In this document: positions 25,882-33,627 of the stretch, one piece after another
Position numbering within the stretch: position 1 is the stretch's first letter
Layout of the letters: each line of letters opens with the position of its first letter
NCBI RefSeq assembly: GCF_016879755.1
Contig: NZ_WOFU01000003.1
Coordinates: forward strand, 62,001-126,000
DNA from: Bacillus sp. B15-48
GTDB lineage: Bacteria > Bacillota > Bacilli > Bacillales > Cytobacillaceae
Reading direction: 5' to 3'
Length of the DNA: 64,000 nt
Program-made: the position numbers and the translations under genes
The notes under the pieces: model-generated
Told to the model about the DNA's origin: nothing
Databases searched by the model: none
The model's input: only the letters and a program-made list of their open reading frames with translations

Positions 25882-26114
25882 AATCTGTTATTTATGACCA
25901 CATTAAGTTGTTCGTTCCGTTTTTTCTTTTCCTCTTCTGAAGCTAAATCGTATTTCTTCAACAAGTGAAACACTTCATTTAAAATAGGTTGTGGATGTTC
26001 TATAGCAAAAAACCGTTTAAACAACGATTCCACCTCTTCGGGAAGAAAAGATGACTGCTCTTCATATTTTTTTCTAACATCTTCATGGCTATGGTCAAGT
26101 TTACACTCACTCAT
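25878..26114 (-). CDS. Small conserved-looking cytosolic protein
   Basis: A 78-residue charged protein (MSECKLDHSHEDVRKKYEEQ start, LLKKYDLASEEEKKKRNEQL near the end) with no membrane segment. A strong AAGGAGGGG site and a perfect terminator support expression. Two His and one Cys near the N-terminus (C4, H8, H10) could bind metal, but this is speculative. I do not recognise a family. Confidence 0.7.
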   Translation of the reverse strand: MSECKLDHSHEDVRKKYEEQSSFLPEEVESLFKRFFAIEHPQPILNEVFHLLKKYDLASEEEKKKRNEQLNVVINNRL

Positions 26115-26289
26115 TTTTTCCCCTCCTTATCCTGCTCTTTTATTAGCATACCAAATAATTCATAAAATTACTTTAAATATTAAAGAAGAAGATAATCGTC
26201 TTTTTTCGTTATGTGTGAGTTACCTCACTGTAGTATTCAGTAATTTCTGTTAACATTTCAAATTAGATACTGTAAAAAGGAGCCATTTT

Positions 26290-26469
26290 ATGTTATTAAT
26301 GTCAATTATAACAGAACAGAGAACACTAATGACTACAATTAACTTATTACGAGAAGAAATGATCCAAACCGCCATAAAAGAAGGTTTTACGAGCAAAAAA
26401 ACACTTATCCTTAGTCAACAACTCGATGAGTATATTATTCAATATCAATCGTTAAATACTGAAGATTAA
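26290..26469 (+). CDS. Spo0E-like sporulation regulatory protein
   Basis: A 59-residue gene that is easy to miss because of its size. The Spo0E-family signature is clear: LLREEMIQTAIKEGFTS, then ILSQQLDEYIIQYQ. The S-x-x-L-D motif is the core of the aspartyl-phosphate phosphatases that dephosphorylate Spo0A~P and delay sporulation. An AAAGGAG site lies seven bases before the ATG; a second in-frame ATG at 26299 is possible. It is monocistronic. Its target (Spo0A or another response regulator) cannot be read from sequence. Confidence 0.85.
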   Translation: MLLMSIITEQRTLMTTINLLREEMIQTAIKEGFTSKKTLILSQQLDEYIIQYQSLNTED

Positions 26470-26847
26470 GGATTAAAAGCGATCCGATGATGTAATTGCC
26501 ATGTTACACCCATTTAACTTTAAACCTCAGCAAACTTATGCATTTTTGTCCGTTCACCTTAAATTAGACCCACATCCTTTTCCTTTATTTTTGGGTCATT
26601 ACTCCTCTATTTTGAAACACAAATGATTTCTGAAGCTCCATCAAAAAAAATACTTTTTGAATATTCGCATTTCAACAAATATTCGAATTGAACTTGACCT
26701 GTTTTCCTTTACTCTATTTTTTCCTGAATGATTATACGATATAATATCCATTAAACTGATTTTGATTGGACTCAAGCAACCCCGTTGAAACCTGAGTTCA
26801 CTTAAATACGTATTATTAGTAAGACCTCAGGAAAGTAAGGAGATAGA
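26470..26847 (+). other. 378-bp gap upstream of the class A PBP gene
   Basis: No gene is visible. The inverted repeat GAATATT (26659-26665) / AATATTC (26678-26684) and a TATAAT box near 26740 are present. Nearer the gene, ACCTGAG pairs with CTCAGG across about 25 bases. No clear -35 element was found. Confidence 0.45.
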
Positions 26848-28980
26848 ATGGATAAAATTATAAAATCAATTGCAAACCTGCTAAAACAAGCCTGGGATGC
26901 TTTTATTCTTTTTTGGCAACGAAAACATATAACGCAAATTTTATTATTATCTGTCTTAGTTGCTATTTTAGCATCGATTCTTTGGTTTGCTTACATCGCT
27001 AGTCAAGCAAATGTACAAAGTTTAAAAAGCGGTTTAAACCAGGCTACTGTTATTTACGATAAAGATGGTGATTTAGCCGGTAGTGTAGCTAGCAACCGTA
27101 CTGCAGGAGTATCGTATGCGGAACTTCCTGTTCATGTAGCAAACGCGGTTATTGCTATCGAAGATGAACGCTTTTATGAACATAATGGTTTTGATATAAA
27201 AGGAATCTCCCGTGCCTTCTTAAGCAATCTTTTGGCTGGTCGTATTACTGGAGGAGGAAGTACCATTAGCCAGCAGCTAACCAAAAATGCCCTCCTTTCA
27301 CATGAACAAACCTATAGAAGAAAAATTGAGGAACTCTTCCTTGCGGTCGAGATTGAAAAGGTTTATGAGAAAGAGGAAATTCTCGAGATGTACCTTAACC
27401 AAGTTTACTTCGGAAGTGGCGCATGGGGAATTGGCAATGCTTCAAAAAAATACTTTAACAAAAATATTACCGAATTAACAATTAGTGAAGCAGCTCTCCT
27501 TGCTGGGCTACTACAGGCCCCTTCAGCACTTGACCCTTATCATAAGTATGATAGAGCATTAAATAGGCGTAATGTCGTCCTAGGAAAAATGCATGAGCTT
27601 GAGATGATTAATACTGCAGATTATGAAAAGGCACTCAATGAGAAGATTGTCTTAAAGGATGGAGGAGGAAGTTTTGTTGATCGCAAATATCCGTATTACA
27701 TGGATGCAGTACTTGATGAGGCCATCCATTTATATGGATTAACACAAGAAGAAATTTTCACAAGAGGTTATGTCATTCATACACAACTTGATCAAAACAT
27801 GCAAGCAAGCCTTGAAAGAGTTTTTAAACAAGACTCCCTTTTTCCACGAAGCAGTGGACAACGGCCTGTTCAAGGAGGGGCTGTTCTTTTAGAACCGAAA
27901 ACAGGAGGGGTACGTGCGCTTGTAGGCGGCCGTGGTGGCGATTATGTTTTCCGTGGTTTTAATCGGGCCACACATTTAAAAGCACAGCCGGGTTCAACAA
28001 TGAAACCTTTAGCCGTTTATACACCAGGATTAGAAGCAGGTTATCAATACGATACCACTCTAGTTGATGAAAAAATGTCGTTTGGGAATTATCAACCGGA
28101 AAATTTCTCAAAAACATATAAGGGAGAAATTCCGATGTATGAGGCATTGGAGAAATCAATAAATCTTCCTGCAGTCTGGCTACTCAGTGAAATTGGGCTT
28201 GAAAAAGGACTAAATTCGGTAGAGAAGTTTGGAATTGCCCTTGAGGAGGAAGACAGAAATTTAGCGATTGCCCTTGGAGGTATGCATAAAGGAATTTCAC
28301 CACAACAGCTTGCCGAAGCCTATTCTGCTTTCCCAAATGGCGGGGAACGCATGGAGAGCCATCTGATTACAAAAATTATTGGTCCCACGGGAAATATCAT
28401 TGCAGAACATAAAAAAGATGGAGTAAGGGTGACCTCTAAAAGAGTAGCAGACGAGATGACATCGATGCTACTAAATGTTGTCGAAACAGGTACAGGACAA
28501 GCAACAAAAATTAACGATCTAGAGATTGCCGGAAAAACAGGGTCAACCCAACTTCCTTTTAACGATGTTAATGGAACGAAAGATCAATGGTTCGTCGGTT
28601 ATACCCCGACAATTGTTGGTGCAGTTTGGATCGGCTACGATAAAACAGACCGACAGCACTATTTGCCTACAAGTAGTTCAAGTACAGTTGTTCCGATTTT
28701 TCGAGAAATAATGGTACAAGCTTCTCCTCACATCGAAAAAAAGGAATTCACTGTCGGATCTATAAATGAGCGCTTAAGCAAATCCACCCCAATAAATGAG
28801 AAAAAATTAAAAGAACAGGCGAAAAAAATTGAAGATGAACTGAAAAAAGCTGCGGAAAAAGTGGAAGGGAAAGTGAGAGAAGAAGCACCTAAATGGAAGG
28901 AAGTATGGGAAAAAGCGAAAGAAGATGTTGAATTAATAGGAGATAAACTTAGAAATAAACTGAAGGAATTGTCGCCTTAA
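26848..28980 (+). CDS. Class A penicillin-binding protein (transglycosylase/transpeptidase)
   Basis: A 710-residue bifunctional PBP of the PBP1A family. One membrane anchor (about residues 30-52) is followed by the GT51 transglycosylase (IEDERFYEHNGFD, then GGSTISQQLTKNAL). The C-terminal transpeptidase has the active-site GSTMKP, then KSINLPAV and KTGSTQ. It polymerises lipid II and cross-links peptidoglycan outside the membrane. The last 70 residues form a charged, helical tail (lysine and glutamate rich), beyond the usual transpeptidase end. It may correspond to PbpF/PbpG-type proteins of spore formers, but the orthologue is not settled. AAGGAG precedes the ATG. Confidence 0.93.
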   Translation: MDKIIKSIANLLKQAWDAFILFWQRKHITQILLLSVLVAILASILWFAYIASQANVQSLKSGLNQATVIYDKDGDLAGSVASNRTAGVSYAELPVHVANAVIAIEDERFYEHNGFDIKGISRAFLSNLLAGRITGGGSTISQQLTKNALLSHEQTYRRKIEELFLAVEIEKVYEKEEILEMYLNQVYFGSGAWGIGNASKKYFNKNITELTISEAALLAGLLQAPSALDPYHKYDRALNRRNVVLGKMHELEMINTADYEKALNEKIVLKDGGGSFVDRKYPYYMDAVLDEAIHLYGLTQEEIFTRGYVIHTQLDQNMQASLERVFKQDSLFPRSSGQRPVQGGAVLLEPKTGGVRALVGGRGGDYVFRGFNRATHLKAQPGSTMKPLAVYTPGLEAGYQYDTTLVDEKMSFGNYQPENFSKTYKGEIPMYEALEKSINLPAVWLLSEIGLEKGLNSVEKFGIALEEEDRNLAIALGGMHKGISPQQLAEAYSAFPNGGERMESHLITKIIGPTGNIIAEHKKDGVRVTSKRVADEMTSMLLNVVETGTGQATKINDLEIAGKTGSTQLPFNDVNGTKDQWFVGYTPTIVGAVWIGYDKTDRQHYLPTSSSSTVVPIFREIMVQASPHIEKKEFTVGSINERLSKSTPINEKKLKEQAKKIEDELKKAAEKVEGKVREEAPKWKEVWEKAKEDVELIGDKLRNKLKELSP

Positions 28981-29080
28981 AAAATCGTACATTATAAGCA
29001 TAATAAGCAGTTGTTATTAGATGCAAAAACAATCCTAATGCATAAGGATAATTCTTTTCCTTCATGTACAAAATAAAACT

Positions 29081-29099
29081 GATATTCAAATTGAATATC
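29081..29099. repeat. Perfect 19-base palindrome
   Basis: GATATTCAA-A-TTGAATATC lies 35 bases before the small gene at 29134 and could be an operator or part of its promoter region. Confidence 0.6.
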
Positions 29100-29133
29100 T
29101 CCCGTTCAACAAATCCATCCCAGAGGTGATTTG

Positions 29134-29289
29134 ATGAGTTACCGAGACAACTTAGATCCACAATCACAACTTTTCGTTAAAAATACGACTAGACGAAAGC
29201 ATTTAAATGCACAGATTAATGGTGAGACTCAAGTGAGTCAGAACACGATTAAAGCTAGAAGTGATGCGAAGGCTCAACGGATGCATTGA
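29134..29289 (+). CDS. Small protein of unknown function
   Basis: A 51-residue hydrophilic protein (starts MSYRDNLDPQSQLF, ends ARSDAKAQRMH). Support comes from the strong CAGAGGTGATTTG ribosome site and a perfect terminator right behind the stop. I do not recognise the family; the size and composition suit a spore or DNA-associated small protein, but nothing proves it. Confidence 0.65.
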   Translation: MSYRDNLDPQSQLFVKNTTRRKHLNAQINGETQVSQNTIKARSDAKAQRMH

Positions 29290-29302
29290 TAACGGGAAAA
29301 TG

Positions 29303-29330
29303 AAAAAAGACGCTAATAAGCGTCTTTTTT
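29303..29330 (+). terminator. Intrinsic terminator after the 51-residue gene
   Basis: An 11-base perfect stem AAAAAAGACGC / GCGTCTTTTTT with a 6-base loop; the T-run is part of the stem. Confidence 0.88.
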
Positions 29331-29358
29331 CATTTAAAAAACGGTGGATTTCCCCTTA

Positions 29359-29787
29359 TTAAACTCGATTTTTAGATAACTTATGGAACACAAAAGACTT
29401 CTGACCAATATAGTTTGTAACTGTGTATAATACTGTCCCACCTAAAACTGCAAGCTCATCTTCTGAAACAAAGCCAGTTGCACCCACTATTCTTGCCATT
29501 TCGCCACTAATTGAAAAAGAAAAAACATAACAGAGAAAAATTATAACGATGAATCTAGGGACCCCAGTTATCGCTGTAACTTTGCTGTTAAAAGTAAACG
29601 TGCGATTTAAGAAGTAACTAACAGTTGCACCGATCGTATTCCCAATAAATGTTGCCTTCCAGTAAGATACATTCCCAAAATTAATTAAGGTAAGCATGGT
29701 TGAAAGACCAACCATTGTATTTACGATTCCAACTAATAAAAATCGAAAAAACGAATTAGTTTGTTTCAGCTTGCTCAGTATGAACAT
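29359..29787 (-). CDS. GtrA-family membrane protein (probable lipid-sugar flippase)
   Basis: A 142-residue protein with four hydrophobic segments and the family pattern (FLLVGIVNTMVGLS, NTIGATVSYFLNRTFTF, NYIGQKSFVF). GtrA proteins are thought to flip undecaprenyl-phosphate-linked sugars across the membrane for use by extracellular glycosyltransferases. The gene overlaps the GT2 gene by 32 bp and follows it on the minus strand. With the two upstream genes it makes a three-part envelope glycosylation system. Confidence 0.88.
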   Translation of the reverse strand: MFILSKLKQTNSFFRFLLVGIVNTMVGLSTMLTLINFGNVSYWKATFIGNTIGATVSYFLNRTFTFNSKVTAITGVPRFIVIIFLCYVFSFSISGEMARIVGATGFVSEDELAVLGGTVLYTVTNYIGQKSFVFHKLSKNRV

Positions 29788-30817
29788 CCTTGTATATCTC
29801 CTTCCCCCCTTGTTTTCTTTTTAAAGCTTTTGATGATATCAATGGGGTTGAATGACTAGGACGTGCTAAATTAAACAAATCAATTTCCACATTGTATTTC
29901 GGACGACGCTTCGTTTCTTTGTAGATTTTCCCTATGTATTCTCCAATAATCCCCAGTCCGATTAGTTGCAAACCTCCTAGCAGCCAAATGGAAGTAATTA
30001 AAGAAGTCCACCCTGTTTCCGTATTTCCGAAAAATTTTAACGTCATAAAATAACATCCAAATAAAAAACTAATCAGAAAGGATATACATCCAATCAAAAG
30101 TACTAATCGAATGGGAGTAACCGAAAAAGAAGTGATTCCATCAAACGCAAAAGCAAGCATTTTTTTCAAAGGATATTTCGTCTCGCCTGCAAGCCGTTCT
30201 TTACGATTATAAAAAACAGAAGTCGTTTTGAAACCGATCAAGGGGATGACCCCACGTAAAAATAAGTTTGTCTCCTGATATCGCTCAAGCTCATTAACCG
30301 CTCTCCTACTCATTAAGCGAAAATCAGCGTGGTTATAAATAAGGTTGACACCGAGCATTTTCATAAACTTATAAAAACCTTCTGCAGTTGTTCGTTTGAA
30401 AAAGCTGTCTGTATCTCGTTTTGCTCTTACTCCATAAACGATCTCGAAGCCTTCCTTAAACTTCGTGATAAATCGCCGAATGACTTCAATATCATCTTGT
30501 AAATCCGCATCAATACTAATTAAACAATCCGAAGCTTTTTTCGCAGAAAAAAGTCCCGCGAGCAATGCATTTTGATGACCAACATTTCGAGCAAGCTTAA
30601 GGCCTCTTACAAAGCCACCATTAATACTCTCTCGAGAAATGATTTCCCAAGTCTTATCTTTACTTCCATCATCAACATATAGGATTCTGCTTTTTTCCGA
30701 GATTTCTTTCTCTTTTATTAAATCAACAAGCAGAGTATTAAGCTCGTGAATCGTCCTTGGCAAGACTGCTTCTTCGTTGTAACATGGCACGACAATGGTT
30801 AGCACTAGTTCTTTCAT
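29756..30817 (-). CDS. Glycosyltransferase family 2, GtrB/CsbB/YkoT-like
   Basis: A 353-residue membrane-anchored GT2 enzyme. The N-terminal catalytic domain shows VVPCYNEEAVLPRTIHEL, the DxD-type ISIDADLQDD and the family block VYGVRAKRDTDSFFKR. Two C-terminal membrane helices (about residues 230-310) follow. Such enzymes transfer a sugar from UDP- or GDP-sugar to undecaprenyl phosphate on the cytosolic side. AAGGAGGT precedes the ATG. The neighbouring GtrA and large membrane protein fit the CsbB-GtcA-YfhO and YkoT-YkoS schemes of B. subtilis. Confidence 0.92.
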   Translation of the reverse strand: MKELVLTIVVPCYNEEAVLPRTIHELNTLLVDLIKEKEISEKSRILYVDDGSKDKTWEIISRESINGGFVRGLKLARNVGHQNALLAGLFSAKKASDCLISIDADLQDDIEVIRRFITKFKEGFEIVYGVRAKRDTDSFFKRTTAEGFYKFMKMLGVNLIYNHADFRLMSRRAVNELERYQETNLFLRGVIPLIGFKTTSVFYNRKERLAGETKYPLKKMLAFAFDGITSFSVTPIRLVLLIGCISFLISFLFGCYFMTLKFFGNTETGWTSLITSIWLLGGLQLIGLGIIGEYIGKIYKETKRRPKYNVEIDLFNLARPSHSTPLISSKALKRKQGGKEIYKDVHTEQAETN

Positions 30818-30838
30818 TGCTGCTACCTCCTTGATCCT

Positions 30839-32515
30839 TTACAAAGTCTTATATAAGTGAATTTTCCAGGCAGATTCATTAGAATGGAACACTTTGTCTA
30901 ATTTCAGCCCATTTTTTTCAGCATTATCTATTGGCACCGCAGAGAAAATATATTTGCCTCCCATCTGCTTAAATTGTTCAATATTTAATTCAAGATTCTT
31001 CAACCGCCTTTTAGATGTCTTTTTAAACATATAATGCTTTCCTAATTCAGATGTAAATAAATAACATCGCCCGCCCCATTCATCGAAATATATCCGAATT
31101 TTTTTGTTTTTATCGAGCTCTTTTTCAATGATTTTGCGAAATTCGTATTTATAAGTCAGTGGATAAAAATTATTATATGTATCTAATGTGTAGAACCCAT
31201 TGTACTGAGCAATTGCTGGATGTAATCCAATACTTGCGACCCGGTAATCTTTTTGCGGCTCGCCAATATAATTTTTTATTTCTGAGAATTGTTCTACAGC
31301 ATAAAATTGACCAACCGATGGCCGGTTTTTATATACCAATTCCTCATTTGCAAAAATTAAGAACAAAACTTGGGCAACCGCCAGCCATGGGACTACCCTT
31401 TTCCATCTAGTTCCTCGTTCCCAAATGATTTTCAAACTTATGGCAAATAAAACATACATGACTAATGGTCGTAAAAAATGATACCGGGCAAAATTAAATG
31501 TATCTAGAAAATGAAACCTTTCTGTCAATGGCAGCCATCCTTTATAAAACCAAAAAGCATACCAGGCAGACAGAGCAAAATTAAGGACAAATAAAAACAC
31601 AAATATTTTTTCTTTACGCCAAAGTTTTTTGAACGATACAAAAATGAAAGCAAGAAATAAAACAGGTTGAATCACAACTGTATGCATTGTCAATACATGA
31701 GTATGTCCCAATAAATAGTTCTTAAATGTTAGCCGAACAGAATGCCAAAACGTTAATCGGGCATGGAAATATTCATCTCTACTATTTGGCTCATGATCAA
31801 AGAGAAAAGAATAAACTAAGCGGTATTCAACGAACATGAAGACCAATGTCATATAGACAATCGAAAAAAAGAATGGCCAATTCCAACCTTTTCCTCTAAT
31901 AACATCGTATATCCAAAAAACACCCATTGCCGTAAGAAAAAAGAAAAATCCTAATACAATGCTTGCGTAAAAAGGCAATAAAGTAAGGGCTAAATAGTTT
32001 TTCCAAGACCTTTCTCCATTGCGTATATTCAAAAATGCCCATAGAGCAAGGGGCATGCCTAATGTACTAAGCATGCCCGATGGCCAGAAAGGCGTCATTG
32101 CAAAAGCAAGGGAAACACATATACGAATGATTGAGAACCCTTCTCCAACGATAAAATGCTTCTTTAATAATAAATACATCCCTAGAAAAGCAATAAACCG
32201 TGTAATCGCCTGACTTAAAGCATAGGCAATCATCGTAGGAAAAAAGGTGTGCAACCATACGATAAAACTAAATTCTGTGCCGTAAGCATTGCGTTGAAGT
32301 TCTCCATTAATAATTTGGGGGATTTTTGCATCAGTTGCCCCTAGCAACTCCCCACTTTCTGCGAGGACTTTATACCATGCTAAATTTGAATCTAAATTAT
32401 CATGTACTCTAATATGGGCATTGTCACCTAGAATAAAAAGCGGCGCCACATAAAACGCCAAAAGGATAATTGCACCTACAAAAAACCGTTTCTCAGTCTT
32501 TGTTTCAAATGACAA
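30839..32515 (-). CDS. Large multipass membrane protein, YkoS-like (DUF6044)
   Basis: A 558-residue protein with about eleven hydrophobic segments and a long C-terminal soluble part. It resembles the YkoS/YfhO class proposed to move sugars from undecaprenyl carriers to cell-wall polymers outside the cell (GT-C-like topology). The first loop contains an aspartate-rich stretch (DNAHIRVHDNLDSN), where acidic residues of such transferases normally lie. The frame opens at GTG 32527, but TTG at 32515 has better spacing to GGGGTG. Its partner genes lie directly downstream. Confidence 0.7.
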   Translation of the reverse strand: MSFETKTEKRFFVGAIILLAFYVAPLFILGDNAHIRVHDNLDSNLAWYKVLAESGELLGATDAKIPQIINGELQRNAYGTEFSFIVWLHTFFPTMIAYALSQAITRFIAFLGMYLLLKKHFIVGEGFSIIRICVSLAFAMTPFWPSGMLSTLGMPLALWAFLNIRNGERSWKNYLALTLLPFYASIVLGFFFFLTAMGVFWIYDVIRGKGWNWPFFFSIVYMTLVFMFVEYRLVYSFLFDHEPNSRDEYFHARLTFWHSVRLTFKNYLLGHTHVLTMHTVVIQPVLFLAFIFVSFKKLWRKEKIFVFLFVLNFALSAWYAFWFYKGWLPLTERFHFLDTFNFARYHFLRPLVMYVLFAISLKIIWERGTRWKRVVPWLAVAQVLFLIFANEELVYKNRPSVGQFYAVEQFSEIKNYIGEPQKDYRVASIGLHPAIAQYNGFYTLDTYNNFYPLTYKYEFRKIIEKELDKNKKIRIYFDEWGGRCYLFTSELGKHYMFKKTSKRRLKNLELNIEQFKQMGGKYIFSAVPIDNAEKNGLKLDKVFHSNESAWKIHLYKTL

Positions 32516-32642
32516 CAAAACGTACACCCCATATTCATTGCGATAATCTTACATATAAGGTTCGCGAAAATCAGCAAAACTATTCCCATAATTACCAAGA
32601 AACGTTAAATCAGCACTTTTGTAGAATCCCCTATATAAAAAA

Positions 32643-32677
32643 AAGCACCAACTTTTCACTGTGAAAAGTTGGTGCTT
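32643..32677 (-). terminator. Intrinsic terminator of the acidic-protein gene
   Basis: A perfect 17-base stem AAGCACCAACTTTTCAC / GTGAAAAGTTGGTGCTT with a 1-base centre; on the minus strand it is followed by TTTTTT. Confidence 0.88.
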
Positions 32678-32683
32678 GTACGA

Positions 32684-33421
32684 TTACTGATAATCAAAAT
32701 CGTCATAACCCGTCAATGCATCCATATTGCTTGCGATCATTGCGATAATTGTGCTTGCTTCTTCTTTTGAAAAGATAAAATTAGATTCATCTTTTATCAA
32801 TTCGTCATCATCGGTCCAAATACGATTTACTCGGCGTAAAACACCATCACCAGTTTCGCTAATTACGCCAAACTGGTAGGTAACTTCAACTTCATCCTCC
32901 TTCAGAAAGGCAGTAACTTCAGGAGTCTCCCATTCAACATCCACTTCTTCAAGAATATCTATTTCTTCATCAATCACTTCTCCGATATAATATTCATCTT
33001 CATCATTCTCATCTTCACTCGGAAAATACCCATCATCACTCTCTTCAAGTTCGTAAAAATCCCCAGCATCGTCATCTTCATCGTCTATATAGTAAATATC
33101 CGTACCCTCTTCATTTAAAAATTCATGAAAATGTTCATGAACCGCATCGATAATGTCATCGATATCGGCAAGGATGGTTCGTGCTGGTTGTTCAAGATCG
33201 GGATCAAAAGTTTCAACATAAAACTCCTCATTATGTGGGTCAAAGTATAGTGAGCAAAAATATTCTCTTTCATTTCCATCAGTTTCCACAAAAAACTCAA
33301 TTCGTGGATGTTTAGCGCTCCGGTCAATTGACATATGTCCAGTTTGATCGTACTTTTCACAAATTGACTCGAGATGCTGCTGTAAATCACCAGTTACCCT
33401 ATCAAACCATTCCAAAGACAT
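32684..33421 (-). CDS. Very acidic protein of unknown function
   Basis: A 245-residue protein, extremely rich in Asp and Glu, with acidic blocks at about residues 110-165 (DDEDDD, DENDEDEYY, DEEIDILEE). The N-terminal third (LEWFDRVTGDLQQHLESI, HPRIEFFVETDGNER) and the C-terminal third look folded. No signal peptide or membrane segment. I do not recognise a family; charge suggests metal, ribosome or DNA-mimic binding, but these are only options. A terminator follows; the gene is divergent from the FtsH-like gene. Confidence 0.75.
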   Translation of the reverse strand: MSLEWFDRVTGDLQQHLESICEKYDQTGHMSIDRSAKHPRIEFFVETDGNEREYFCSLYFDPHNEEFYVETFDPDLEQPARTILADIDDIIDAVHEHFHEFLNEEGTDIYYIDDEDDDAGDFYELEESDDGYFPSEDENDEDEYYIGEVIDEEIDILEEVDVEWETPEVTAFLKEDEVEVTYQFGVISETGDGVLRRVNRIWTDDDELIKDESNFIFSKEEASTIIAMIASNMDALTGYDDFDYQ

Positions 33422-33627
33422 TCATCCCACACCTTTCAATTTTACTCGAAAGTATTATGTCCTGATTTGCGACTTACTGCCTTAGTACATTTATCCATTT
33501 TTTCAGATTACCTGTAAAATCAGCATAAAACACGGATTCATTTGATTCATTTCATTTAATTACCATCTCTTATTCAATTAATAGAATTTATAATGGTATT
33601 AGTTGTTTTTTAAAGGAGATGAATGGA

